Below, in pieces: positions 35,331 to 44,082 of a DNA stretch of 64,000 nt. Within the stretch, counting starts at the first letter, position 1, and every line of letters starts with the position of its first letter. The notes beneath the pieces were generated by a model. It was not told where the DNA came from, made no database searches, and saw only the letters and a list, made by a program, of their open reading frames with translations. The position numbers and the translations under genes were made by a program. This DNA comes from Veillonella infantium (GTDB lineage: Bacteria > Bacillota > Negativicutes > Veillonellales > Veillonellaceae), in contig NZ_PPDD01000002.1 in NCBI RefSeq assembly GCF_002959895.1, positions 168,009 through 232,008 on the forward strand, written 5' to 3'.

Positions 35331-36151
35331 AATTTGTAGCCTCGAGGTGTAATCATACGACCATTTTCAACATAGGTTTGGCTGTTACCAATGATAACAA
35401 GTGTTTGCATATCTACTTCTTCTTTTGTGAAGTTTTCAAGGTCAGAAATCACCATATGTTGACCTGGACGACCTGCTTTTTGCACGATACCAACAGGTGT
35501 TTTAGGGTCGCGGTATTTAAGGACGATTTCGCGAACTTCATCTAAGTGAGTAACGCGTTTTTTACTGCGTGGGTTGTACAAGGAAATAACCATATCGCCT
35601 TGTGCACAAAGGTCAGCACGTTTTTTAATAAGATCCCATGGAGTCATCAAGTCGCTCAAGGAAATTACTGCAAAGTCATGCATCAAAGGTGCACCCAATA
35701 CAGATGCTGCTACGTTTACAGCACTAAGGCCTGGCACGATATCTACGGAAGGGCGTTTTTCTGCTGGTACTTTGTTAGCAAGTTCCAATACGAGGCCTGC
35801 CATGCCGTATACGCCAGAGTCACCAGAGGATACTACAACTACTTGATGACCTTCTACCGCCAAATCAACTGCTTGTTGGCAACGATCTACTTCTTGCATC
35901 ATCGCTGTACCTACAGTTTCTTTGCCTTCAATAAGGTCTTTAATCAAGTCGAGATATGTCAAATAACCTACCACGCGGTCAGCTGCTAAGATAGCTTCAC
36001 GCGCTTGAGGCGTCATAAACTCTTCATCGCCAGGGCCGATACCGATTACTTTGATGTTACCTGTGCAATAGCTACCGTTGTTTTGGGATAAATTGTTTTG
36101 TGCTGTATTAATGTTCGGCTCTTGGCCGCTAGTAATGCCGTTGTCTCGCAT
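35327..36151 (-). CDS. cbiH: Cobalt-precorrin-3B C17-methyltransferase
   Basis: 274 residues. The methylase core starts at about residue 32 with NIKVIGIGPGDEEFMTPQA, then VVSSGDSGVYGMAGL and IVPGLSAVNVAASVLGAP, and ISLYNPRSKKR, all typical of CbiH/CobJ. It methylates C17 and contracts the ring. Unusually, the first 31 residues (N/Q/S-rich) are encoded within the last 106 bases of cbiG in another frame. No ATG, GTG or TTG occurs in frame between that start and the core, so the extension appears real. A GGAG site stands before the ATG. Confidence 0.93.
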   Translation of the reverse strand: MRDNGITSGQEPNINTAQNNLSQNNGSYCTGNIKVIGIGPGDEEFMTPQAREAILAADRVVGYLTYLDLIKDLIEGKETVGTAMMQEVDRCQQAVDLAVEGHQVVVVSSGDSGVYGMAGLVLELANKVPAEKRPSVDIVPGLSAVNVAASVLGAPLMHDFAVISLSDLMTPWDLIKKRADLCAQGDMVISLYNPRSKKRVTHLDEVREIVLKYRDPKTPVGIVQKAGRPGQHMVISDLENFTKEEVDMQTLVIIGNSQTYVENGRMITPRGYKL

Positions 36152-37194
36152 ACGTTTCCTACTCCTATAGTTCCTTTTACAAAATTAGATTCTTTTAATT
36201 TTTCTTCTTCAATGAGTGGTGCCATCTCGTCCTGTGTATAGAACACAATAGGCCACCCCATAATTTGCATAGCCTCTAAGAGGCCTACTTCATCTTGTTT
36301 AACGATGACCGATGCTGCCGTTACAAGGCTCTTTGGTGAAAGCTTATGGGCTGCCAGAGATTGTTGAATAGCATCAAGAATCAATTCCTTCGGCGTGTCT
36401 CGACGACAGCCAATGCCCATCGTATAGGTACGAGGGCGCAAAATCAATTGATGACCATACTCGGTTATTACTTTGTCCGTAATGACCACCCGAGAAGCAC
36501 CCTCTTCAGAGCTTTCATTTTTACATGGCATAGACTCTAGTTGATCTAAAGAAACAACGTGAACCATTCCATGTTCACCAATATGAGCTTTTGTAACTTC
36601 CGCTAAATGCTCAGCATTCTCTAAGCTTGCATCGATATAATAATCAACCGGCTCTCCTCCTACGATGGCAGAGTTCACATTGATTAAGGTTTGAAAATCA
36701 TCCACCAACAGATGCTCATGGCGCGCCAACACGTCAGGCGCTGGCAATCCGTTTACATCCGTTGCGGTTGTAATGACAGGGTCTGCATCGATGGCCAGCG
36801 AAATGGACTGCGTCCATTCGTTGGCGCCCCCAAGGTGACCAGATAACAAGCTAATCACATGGTGTCCTACTTCGTCCATAACGACTACAGCAGGATCCTT
36901 GGATTTATGCTCAATATATGGTGCAATCATGCGCACTACGATACCGAGTGCCATAATACATAACACTTGGTCGTAATCTTTGAAAATCTGTCCAATATGG
37001 TTTTTGAGGGAATCAAAATAGATAGCCTCACCACCAGATGGACGGTTTTCTTTTTCAAAGCAATCTGCATGAGGTGCCACCAAAGACTTAATGCGTTGAC
37101 CTAACTTTGCACCTCGTTCAGACACAGAAAGAATAGCTGTTCTATTCTTCTTACCTCCCGTCAAAGGCGCAACAGTTTCTAGTTCTTTCATCAT
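36046..37194 (-). CDS. cbiG: Cobalt-precorrin-5A hydrolase CbiG
   Basis: 382 residues from MMKELETVA, starting one base after the cbiF stop; an upstream frame extension lies inside cbiF and lacks similarity. The family blocks are visible: CIMALGIVVRMIAPYIEHK, VVMDEVGHHVISLLSGHLGGAN, and the C-terminal domain GIGCRRDTPKELI with GVGNVCETTALLAA and PKTTVAIAQ. CbiG opens the ring lactone, releasing C20 as acetaldehyde. The conserved C-terminus lies in the region shared with cbiH. Confidence 0.94.
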   Translation of the reverse strand: MMKELETVAPLTGGKKNRTAILSVSERGAKLGQRIKSLVAPHADCFEKENRPSGGEAIYFDSLKNHIGQIFKDYDQVLCIMALGIVVRMIAPYIEHKSKDPAVVVMDEVGHHVISLLSGHLGGANEWTQSISLAIDADPVITTATDVNGLPAPDVLARHEHLLVDDFQTLINVNSAIVGGEPVDYYIDASLENAEHLAEVTKAHIGEHGMVHVVSLDQLESMPCKNESSEEGASRVVITDKVITEYGHQLILRPRTYTMGIGCRRDTPKELILDAIQQSLAAHKLSPKSLVTAASVIVKQDEVGLLEAMQIMGWPIVFYTQDEMAPLIEEEKLKESNFVKGTIGVGNVCETTALLAAKSRTLIQHKTIYPKTTVAIAQVTSK

Positions 37195-37195
37195 A

Positions 37196-37957
37196 CTAGT
37201 CCTTAGCACTGCGGTACATGTGAGCAAAGCCTTTGTCGTAAAGCTTAGATAATTCGTATTCACTATCTAATACATGGCTTACTACAATCATAGCTTGGCG
37301 CAATACGCCTTCTTTTGCTACGATGTCCGCAATGGTTTCCAATGTGCCACGGATAATGCGTTGGTCAGGCCAAGACGCTTTTACCACGATAGCCACTGGA
37401 GTCGTTTTGTCGTAACCGCCCTCGATGAGTTCAGCTACAACCTTATCTAACATTTGAACGCTAAGGAAAATACACATAGTAGCTTCATGAGATGCTAACA
37501 TGCGCAATTTTTCCTTTGGAGGCATTGGTGTACGGCCTTCCATGCGCGTAATGATAACTGTTTGAGATACATTAGGTAGTGTATATTCTTGTTTCAAAGC
37601 CGCCGCTGTAGCAAGGAAAGAACTTACACCTGGCACGACTTCATAAGAAATACCCATGCCAGCCAGTGCATCCATTTGCTCTTGAATAGCACCGTAAATA
37701 GCAGGGTCACCTGTGTGAAGGCGAACTACGCTTTTACCAGCCTCAACAGAAGCTTTCATAACAGCCAACACCTCATCAAGGTTCATAGTCGCACTGTTAT
37801 GGATTTCACAGCTTGGTTTACAAGCCTCTAAAATGGCAGGGTTTACCAAGGAGCCAGCGTAGATAACAACGTCTGCCTCTTGCACTAAACGATACCCTTT
37901 GCGAGTAATTAACTCGGGATCCCCAGGGCCTGCGCCTACGATATGTACGTCAACCAT
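37196..37957 (-). CDS. cbiF: Cobalt-precorrin-4 C11-methyltransferase
   Basis: 253 residues from MVDVHIVGAGPGDPELIT, with GGAG before the ATG; the 12 codons upstream overlap cbiT. The motifs YAGSLVNPAILE, VRLHTGDPAIYGAIQEQ and VVPGVSSFLATAAALKQE are classic for CbiF/CobM. It methylates C11 from SAM. It is packed between cbiT and cbiG with one-base gaps. Confidence 0.95.
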   Translation of the reverse strand: MVDVHIVGAGPGDPELITRKGYRLVQEADVVIYAGSLVNPAILEACKPSCEIHNSATMNLDEVLAVMKASVEAGKSVVRLHTGDPAIYGAIQEQMDALAGMGISYEVVPGVSSFLATAAALKQEYTLPNVSQTVIITRMEGRTPMPPKEKLRMLASHEATMCIFLSVQMLDKVVAELIEGGYDKTTPVAIVVKASWPDQRIIRGTLETIADIVAKEGVLRQAMIVVSHVLDSEYELSKLYDKGFAHMYRSAKD

Positions 37958-37958
37958 A

Positions 37959-38546
37959 TTACTCTCCTTCTGCGATACGCGTTGCAGATACAATGAAAAT
38001 CGGACTCAATGGGTCTAACAAATGATATGGACCAGCCTTGCGGTAACGGCTGATGGACATTTGGTAACCTTCATAGGTGAAAGGACGACCTTTCAACTCT
38101 TTAAGGATTGTATAACCAGTTTCCATCGTTACTGCAGTTACCACTAGACGACCGCCTACTTTTAATAGACGTTGCGCCTCATCCATGATGCCTGTCATAC
38201 CTCCAGCACTGCCGCCGATGATAACCGCATCAAGTTCAGGCAATTCTTCCATGCCTTCTGGAGCTTTGGATTTGATAACAGTCATATTATTAACATTGAA
38301 TTTCTTCATGTTTTCATTGATAAGGTCGATACCTTTATCAAAGCGCTCAATCGCATATACATGCCCTTTAGGAGCTGCCAAGGCTGCTTCAATGGAGATA
38401 GAGCCTGTACCAGCACCTACATCAAGAACGATGCTATCCTCCTCGATGCGCGCCTCATTCATAACGGCTTTGCGAATCTCGCATTTCGTCATCGGCACGT
38501 CGCCGCGAATAAATTCCTCATCAGGAATTCCGAAAAAATGTCTCAT
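37959..38546 (-). CDS. cbiT: Cobalt-precorrin-6B C15-methyltransferase (decarboxylating)
   Basis: 195 residues with a Rossmann SAM fold: VLDVGAGTGSISIEAAL, then AVIIGGSAGGMTGIMDEA. It starts MRHFFGIPDEEFIRGDVPMTK, the typical CbiT beginning. It methylates C15 and decarboxylates the C12 acetate. In aerobic bacteria CbiT and CbiE are fused as CobL; here they are separate genes overlapping by 4 bases. Confidence 0.94.
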   Translation of the reverse strand: MRHFFGIPDEEFIRGDVPMTKCEIRKAVMNEARIEEDSIVLDVGAGTGSISIEAALAAPKGHVYAIERFDKGIDLINENMKKFNVNNMTVIKSKAPEGMEELPELDAVIIGGSAGGMTGIMDEAQRLLKVGGRLVVTAVTMETGYTILKELKGRPFTYEGYQMSISRYRKAGPYHLLDPLSPIFIVSATRIAEGE

Positions 38547-39169
38547 CCTAGTACCACCATTACAGAATGACCAAAGCCTTCAAGCTCAGTTAATACCTCT
38601 AACGTGGAGTCTACGATTTTTTCATCATCATAGCTCAAACGCTTAAGGGCTGCCGCTCTCGTTTCTTTTGGCCAACCTGCATCTATTAAAATACGCGCAA
38701 TATGCGCTGGATTATATTCAGGATCCGTCAAGAACCCCATCTTTTTACCTGCTTCATATACGAGCTTCTCTGGTGCCGGTTGGCGACCGTGAAAGCTCAT
38801 TAAATCCGCATCATGCCACACCTCATTAAGTCGTGCGAAGGCAAAGGTCATAGAACTAATGCCGGGCACAACCTCAATAGGGTTAGCAGTAAATTTCTTT
38901 TTCAAATACGGTAACAAGCTGTAGTAGCCTGTATCACCGCTTACCATAACTACAACATCATGGTCGTTGAGCTCACGCTCAATTTGCTCAGCCAGTAAGC
39001 TAAGCTTACCTGTCACAGGATATGTAATTTGACCAGGCTCTTGAAAGTCCTCTAAAGAACGTTCACTACCTACCAATACTGTGGCATGTTTAATTAAATT
39101 AAGGCCTCTAGGCACCACATAATCAGGATTACCTGGACCAATGCCTACGATATACAAGGTATGTGCCAT
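38543..39169 (-). CDS. cbiE: Cobalt-precorrin-7 C5-methyltransferase
   Basis: 208 residues of the tetrapyrrole methylase fold. MAHTLYIVGIGPGNPDYVV at the start, VVMVSGDTGYYSLLPYLKK and EVVPGISSMTFAFARL follow. It methylates C5 and works with the neighbouring CbiT. The start overlaps the cbiD end by 25 bases. Confidence 0.94.
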   Translation of the reverse strand: MAHTLYIVGIGPGNPDYVVPRGLNLIKHATVLVGSERSLEDFQEPGQITYPVTGKLSLLAEQIERELNDHDVVVMVSGDTGYYSLLPYLKKKFTANPIEVVPGISSMTFAFARLNEVWHDADLMSFHGRQPAPEKLVYEAGKKMGFLTDPEYNPAHIARILIDAGWPKETRAAALKRLSYDDEKIVDSTLEVLTELEGFGHSVMVVLG

Positions 39170-40263
39170 TGTTCAAGCTCTCCTATCTCTTTTGCATGCT
39201 TATCCATTGCCAAAATCTCACCTTTTAAGGTAGTAATAATGATACCTACCTCCGCTTCGTTAGCAATATATCGCTCACTACGCAAAGATGCACGATCTAC
39301 AACACGTTGGTATACGCCAGTCAGTCCTTCTCGTTCTAAAATAGGGAACGTAGACTCTGTAGTTTGGCAATTAAATAGCTCTTCACACACCGCTTGAGAT
39401 GCCCCTTCTAAAGCGGCGTAGGCCACGATACTTTCCATGCGGCCATCACTCATGCGATTGTGGGTATGGAAACTACCACTAGCTAATTTTATGAGCTTAC
39501 CAATATGACCGATGATCAAGATACGCTTGAAGCCAATTTCAACTGCCTTTTCCAGCATAAAGCCGATAAAGTTACTTGTTTCTGCCATTTGGTTCTTATG
39601 AATACCCAGTACTTGTTCTGCAAGATCCTGACCAATACGGCCCGGCACGAGAACAGCCGTTTCACAACCATTAGCTTTCATAACTTTTAACTGAGGCACC
39701 AACGAGTTTTTGAACCCTTCTTCACTCATAGGCTTAACGATACCTGTAGTACCGATAATGGAAATACCACCTTCGATACCGAGGGTATGATTTAACGTTT
39801 TCTTAGCTAAGACCATACCATTTGGTACGCTCACTGTTACTGTTACACCTTGGCCATGTACACAATGCTCTTCAAAGACGATGTTCATCATCGCCCTAGG
39901 CCCTGGATTGATAGCCGGTTCTCCTGGCGGCATAGCAAGGCCCGGTTTTGTTACCGTCCCTACGCCAAATCCCGCTCGGAATCGTAGTTTACCAGTATTA
40001 TCAAGAGTCACCGTCGTTTCCACATCATTGCCATGAGTTACATCAGGATCGTCGCCGCCGTCTTTCATAACGGTCACCTTAGCCTCTGTATCGGATATAA
40101 CCTCTACGGCTTTAATAGGCACTTCAATATACTGACCTTGAGGATTTTCAATGACCACTTGGTTCACGATGTTCTTATCTAAGAGGGCCAATAAACCAGC
40201 TTTCATACCTGCCGTAGCACATGAACCTGTGGTATAGCCACCCTTCATGTCCTCTACTTTCAT
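39145..40263 (-). CDS. cbiD: Cobalt-precorrin-5B C1-methyltransferase
   Basis: 372 residues. The CbiD-specific start GGYTTGSCATAGMKAGL is present, with NPGPRAMMNIVFEE and SGSFHTHNRMSDGRME further on. It methylates C1 in the anaerobic pathway and is unrelated to the other methylases. AGGAGG precedes the ATG. It opens the cbiD-E-T-F-G-H-J-C operon; a hairpin lies between it and yajQ. Confidence 0.95.
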   Translation of the reverse strand: MKVEDMKGGYTTGSCATAGMKAGLLALLDKNIVNQVVIENPQGQYIEVPIKAVEVISDTEAKVTVMKDGGDDPDVTHGNDVETTVTLDNTGKLRFRAGFGVGTVTKPGLAMPPGEPAINPGPRAMMNIVFEEHCVHGQGVTVTVSVPNGMVLAKKTLNHTLGIEGGISIIGTTGIVKPMSEEGFKNSLVPQLKVMKANGCETAVLVPGRIGQDLAEQVLGIHKNQMAETSNFIGFMLEKAVEIGFKRILIIGHIGKLIKLASGSFHTHNRMSDGRMESIVAYAALEGASQAVCEELFNCQTTESTFPILEREGLTGVYQRVVDRASLRSERYIANEAEVGIIITTLKGEILAMDKHAKEIGELEQWHIPCIS

Positions 40264-40278
40264 AAGGCCTCCTACACC

Positions 40279-40318
40279 GATAGGGTTAGCGACTTCAATG
40301 AATCAAACTAACCCTATC
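40279..40318. promoter_or_regulatory. Hairpin just upstream of the cbiD ribosome site
   Basis: An 11-bp perfect stem (GATAGGGTTAG with its complement, 18-base loop) ends about 6 bases before the cbiD Shine-Dalgarno. No T-run follows, so it is not a clear terminator. It may affect cbiD translation or be an mRNA processing site between yajQ and cbiD. Confidence 0.5.
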
Positions 40319-40334
40319 TTATGGACATATGTTA

Positions 40335-40829
40335 TTAGGAACGGAAGTTAACGAATTGCAATTCTACAGGAATATCCAATTGTTTTAACATTTGGATTAC
40401 TGCTTGCAAATCGTCTTTATCCTTACCAGATACGCGCACTTGATCCTCTTGGATAGATGCTTGTACCTTAATTTTCATGTTTTTAATTGCTTTTACTACT
40501 TCTTTAGCATTTTCTTTTGTAATGCCTTTTTTAATAGTAATGATTTGGCGAACTGTAGCACCAGCAGCTGGTTCAACTTTGCCGTAGTCAAGATTTTTAA
40601 TCGCTACGTTACGTTTAACCATTTTGCCTTTTAAAACATCGATAATGGCATTCAATTTATATTCATCATCACCGATGATTTTGATAGTGTCACCTTCAAG
40701 ACTAATTTCCGCTTTAGAACCACGGAAATCATAGCGCGTACCAATCTCTTTTTTCGCTTGGTTTACCGCATTATCTACTTCCTGCATATCCACTTCGGAC
40801 ACAACGTCAAAGGAACAATCTTTAGCCAT
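40335..40829 (-). CDS. yajQ: YajQ-family nucleotide/RNA-binding protein
   Basis: 164 residues from [20 protein letters not shown], with GGAGG 6 bases ahead; the upstream frame extension has no similarity. Two ferredoxin-like halves are visible, with [14 protein letters not shown] and the C-terminal [25 protein letters not shown] typical of YajQ (DUF520). Members bind tRNA/rRNA, nucleotides or cyclic di-GMP in different species. It is 71 bases upstream of cbiD on the same strand and could share its transcript. Confidence 0.93.
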   Translation of the reverse strand: MAKDCSFDVVSEVDMQEVDNAVNQAKKEIGTRYDFRGSKAEISLEGDTIKIIGDDEYKLNAIIDVLKGKMVKRNVAIKNLDYGKVEPAAGATVRQIITIKKGITKENAKEVVKAIKNMKIKVQASIQEDQVRVSGKDKDDLQAVIQMLKQLDIPVELQFVNFRS

Positions 40830-41102
40830 TTTATACCTCCTACACCTGAACCCGTTGGGCATGGGGTCCATAGCATTACTTTCATCATCCTCATATTCCA
40901 AGTGAAAGTGTAAATGTACACCAAATCGGAATATATCTCTATAATTATACCTTATAACAGGCTTATTTTCTAGGTAAATCGAGATTTTTAATTATAACTA
41001 TTATTAATCATAGAAGAATTATCCATTGGATATCTATTGAATAAATATATAGATAAATATAAAAAATTTATACATATAATCAATATAGTCAAGAAATAGA
41101 AA

Positions 41103-41130
41103 AAGACTGCACTCTTTCAAATGCAGTCTT
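41103..41130 (-). terminator. Terminator after the WG-repeat gene
   Basis: A 9-bp stem (AAGACTGCA with its complement, 10-base loop) followed on the minus strand by TTTCTATTTC, ten bases after the stop of the WG-repeat gene. Confidence 0.72.
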
Positions 41131-41140
41131 AAGGTTATAA

Positions 41141-42757
41141 TTATAAAATTGTGATTTCATCGTAAGTAGGTTGAACTACTAGCTCGCCTTTAGAGTTAAT
41201 AATCCCCCATTTGCCTTTAATTTTTACAGGGCTGTAACCATGAGAGAAGCTACCAGTACCAGAAATATCTTTCATAACTGGAGTTTCTGTCACTGTACCA
41301 TCAAGGGATAGAATCTTATAATTACCATCTTTATTATATATCCATGTATACGTATCACCAAGGAACGTTTTTACGTTCATAGATTTATCGCCTTTATAGA
41401 TAACGCGACCAGTAGCCATATCTACTACATAACGATTTGTATCGTTAGTAACGGACATTTCGTGCTCACCTACAAACTCGATAGAATCGTATTTAAATGG
41501 TACCTCTTGCTTACCTGTTTCCATATCAAAAATACCGTATTTATTAGTATCTTTATTTTTCAATGTTAACAATACATTGTTTACATCGATTGTACCAGCT
41601 TCATAGTTGCCAGGTTGAATTACATATTGACCTTGACGATTCATAAAGCCTAATTTGCCTTCATTACGAACCAAAGTACCATGTTCTTCCATAGGGTATA
41701 CATAATCGTTCTTACTGTCGATTACAACAGTACCATTACGATCAATATAACCACGCTTCATACCATCATCTACAAGACCGCCAAGGCCATCAAGATATAC
41801 GCCACCATGATTATAGAAATAGCCCATACCTACAAGACCTAGAATACCACCAAGGCCAAAGTGACTTACCTTACGGCGGAATTCAGCCAAGCCATTTTTA
41901 TATGGATATACTTCATTAGATGGAGCATTAAACAATACAGTACCTTTACCATCAATAGCAACTGCTTTGCCATTAGCTTTTACGAAGGCACGGTCCTCAC
42001 TAAATTTAGTTTCTACATCAGATAATGCTTTAAATTGAGGCTGAATTACTACATTGCCAGTAGCATCTTTAAATCCTAGTTTACCTTTTTCTGTGAAAGC
42101 TACATAAGAATCACTTGGATAGCTTTGGCCAACAGTTTTAGGATCGAAATCATTTAGCTCTTTAACAGCCGTATTTTTCTCATTAAGACTGCTATATAAA
42201 GCTTCTTGAGCTTCTTTGCCAGATTCTAATACAGTACCATCGCCTTTAATATGAGAAATTTTATTTTTACCTTCCTCAACAAAGAAAGTACCATCCTTCT
42301 TACTAGATGCATCTAAGGATTTATAGGCTGGAGCGAGTACAACTTGACCATTTGTACCTACGATACCCCATTTGCCCTTTTCTTTTACAAGACCTAAATA
42401 GCCCTGTTGTAGTAAGGAATCATCTTTCAATACCTTCATAGCCTTTTTTACACCTGCTGGTGGCTCTTTAACAGCACCAGAAATAGGTACAAAAGTATCA
42501 AGTCGACCAATCCCCACACCTACACCTACGGATGTACCACTAGAACGGCTAGAGGATTTTTCTGTAGTTGTTGTTGTAGATGTAGCAACAGTTGAAGTAT
42601 GTTGTTCACGTGTAACTTTTGTACTAGTAGATGTTTTTGTATCTTGATTTGTTACTGTTGTACTAGTAGTAGATGTTGTAGTAGATGCTGCGAAAGCACT
42701 TGTAGACATAGCCGCCAACACACAAGCGACTAATAAGGATTTCTTGTTAAGATTCAT
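41141..42757 (-). CDS. Exported WG-repeat protein
   Basis: 538 residues. A Sec signal peptide (MNLNKKSLLVACVLAAMSTSAFA) is cut near residue 23, then a Thr/Ser-rich low-complexity stretch and a glycine patch GVGVGIG near residue 75. From about residue 115 onward there are WG (KWG/KLG) repeats: GKWGIVGTNGQVV, GKLGFKDATGNVV, GYIDRNGTVV, GKLGFMNRQGQYV, GKWGIINSKGELV, each with a following P-A/T-Y/F box. WG repeats form beta-rich propeller or solenoid structures, often involved in protein binding. Partner and role unknown. AGGAG stands before the ATG. Confidence 0.88.
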   Translation of the reverse strand: MNLNKKSLLVACVLAAMSTSAFAASTTTSTTSTTVTNQDTKTSTSTKVTREQHTSTVATSTTTTTEKSSSRSSGTSVGVGVGIGRLDTFVPISGAVKEPPAGVKKAMKVLKDDSLLQQGYLGLVKEKGKWGIVGTNGQVVLAPAYKSLDASSKKDGTFFVEEGKNKISHIKGDGTVLESGKEAQEALYSSLNEKNTAVKELNDFDPKTVGQSYPSDSYVAFTEKGKLGFKDATGNVVIQPQFKALSDVETKFSEDRAFVKANGKAVAIDGKGTVLFNAPSNEVYPYKNGLAEFRRKVSHFGLGGILGLVGMGYFYNHGGVYLDGLGGLVDDGMKRGYIDRNGTVVIDSKNDYVYPMEEHGTLVRNEGKLGFMNRQGQYVIQPGNYEAGTIDVNNVLLTLKNKDTNKYGIFDMETGKQEVPFKYDSIEFVGEHEMSVTNDTNRYVVDMATGRVIYKGDKSMNVKTFLGDTYTWIYNKDGNYKILSLDGTVTETPVMKDISGTGSFSHGYSPVKIKGKWGIINSKGELVVQPTYDEITIL

Positions 42758-42914
42758 AAACCTCTCCTTTTACAAATTAAACTTAGGTACAAAACAATCA
42801 TATCTATACCAAACCTATATATTAAAAATATATAAAATTTATTAACATAAATTATACTATAGAAACCTTCAGAAAAACAACAAAGAATGAAAAATTCTTC
42901 ATTTACTTTTTATT

Positions 42915-42923
42915 TGATATAAT
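42915..42923 (+). promoter_or_regulatory. Extended -10 promoter directly before the rluA-type gene
   Basis: TGATATAAT, an extended -10, ends 7 bases before the ATG at 42931. Transcription starting at the usual distance would begin at or within one or two bases of the start codon, with no ribosome site. The -35 (TTCTTC, 42895-42900) is weak, consistent with reliance on an extended -10. Confidence 0.55.
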
Positions 42924-42930
42924 ACTATCT

Positions 42931-43830
42931 ATGAAAACAGCAACCATAATTGACTTGATTGTAGATTCTGATGTACATACGCAGTCTATGAATCATATTA
43001 TAAAACAACAGCATATTTCACAACGTATGAGGCGGCGATTGCGAAATGACGGTATCATAACAGTAAATGGCAATGCTGCTACGTGGAACACCCTAGTACA
43101 TGGTGGTGACCATCTCGTTATGAAATTGATACCAGAGCAAGAATTTAGTGTAAGCCCTATGAATCTGGATATTGTCTACGAAGATGAGTATATTCTAGTT
43201 ATCAACAAGGAGGCTGGTGTACTCATGCATCCCACCTCTACGGTACGAGATCATACCTTAGCAAATGGTGTTCTACATTACTATCAAGAGACAAATCAGC
43301 ATTATGATTTTCATCCGGTTCATCGATTGGATAAGGATACCTCTGGCATTGTTATCATCGCAAAAACATCTGTAGTACAACATGCATTTGATAAAAAGCG
43401 AACTCATTTTCATAAAAACTACGATGCTATTGTAGAAGGTCAATTACCTACTAATTCTATAAGCATTCAGTGGCCTATCGGACGTAAACTAGGTAGCATT
43501 ATTGAGCGTTGTTGTACAAGCGAAGGTAAACCAGCTCACACAGATATAACGGTTCTTAGTAGTAATGCCATTAGTCAAAATATGGGAGACCAATACTTCA
43601 CACATGTTCAATGTTTGTTACATACAGGGCGAACCCATCAAATTCGGGTCCATCTATCTCAACTGGGATATCCTCTGGCGGGAGATGATTTATATGGTGG
43701 TCATTTAAACTATATTGGACGCCAAGCACTCCATGCATCACGGGTTAGCTTTTACCATCCCATGACAGATGAATGGTTAGAACTACAGGCACCAATACCA
43801 TCGGATATGAAGGCATTACTGACCTACTAA
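42931..43830 (+). CDS. RluA-family 23S/tRNA pseudouridine synthase
   Basis: 299 residues. An S4-like N-terminal region (QRMRRRLRNDGIITVNGN) is followed by the pseudouridine synthase domain with the catalytic Asp in VHRLDKDTSGIVIIAK (around residue 135). The C-terminal HTGRTHQIRVHLSQLGYPLAGD is the RluA/RluD hallmark. It isomerises uridines in rRNA or tRNA; the exact site is not predictable. No Shine-Dalgarno sequence precedes the ATG, and a -10 box lies immediately upstream, suggesting a leaderless mRNA. Confidence 0.92.
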   Translation: MKTATIIDLIVDSDVHTQSMNHIIKQQHISQRMRRRLRNDGIITVNGNAATWNTLVHGGDHLVMKLIPEQEFSVSPMNLDIVYEDEYILVINKEAGVLMHPTSTVRDHTLANGVLHYYQETNQHYDFHPVHRLDKDTSGIVIIAKTSVVQHAFDKKRTHFHKNYDAIVEGQLPTNSISIQWPIGRKLGSIIERCCTSEGKPAHTDITVLSSNAISQNMGDQYFTHVQCLLHTGRTHQIRVHLSQLGYPLAGDDLYGGHLNYIGRQALHASRVSFYHPMTDEWLELQAPIPSDMKALLTY

Positions 43831-43948
43831 GGTAATCAATATTTACTAAATAAACACTAATACATAAAAATTAACCCACATGGGCCATAAAATTTGACGA
43901 ATTTTATGCATAAGTTATACAAAAAATATTGGCCCTTTATAGTGTTTC

Positions 43949-43977
43949 TTGATATACTTAACTTGAATTGATATATG
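43949..43977 (+). promoter_or_regulatory. Promoter of the fba operon
   Basis: TTGATA (43949-43954), 17-base spacer and TATATG (43972-43977), about 105 bases before the fba ATG. Consensus-based prediction only. Confidence 0.45.
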
Positions 43978-44082
43978 ATTGCAATAACACTAGTTTTTTA
44001 TCTAGCTCATATGCGCTAGAAATACTAGCAGTCACAGTATTAATAACATGATATGACAGGCCCTATGGCCAAGGAGGACAAC

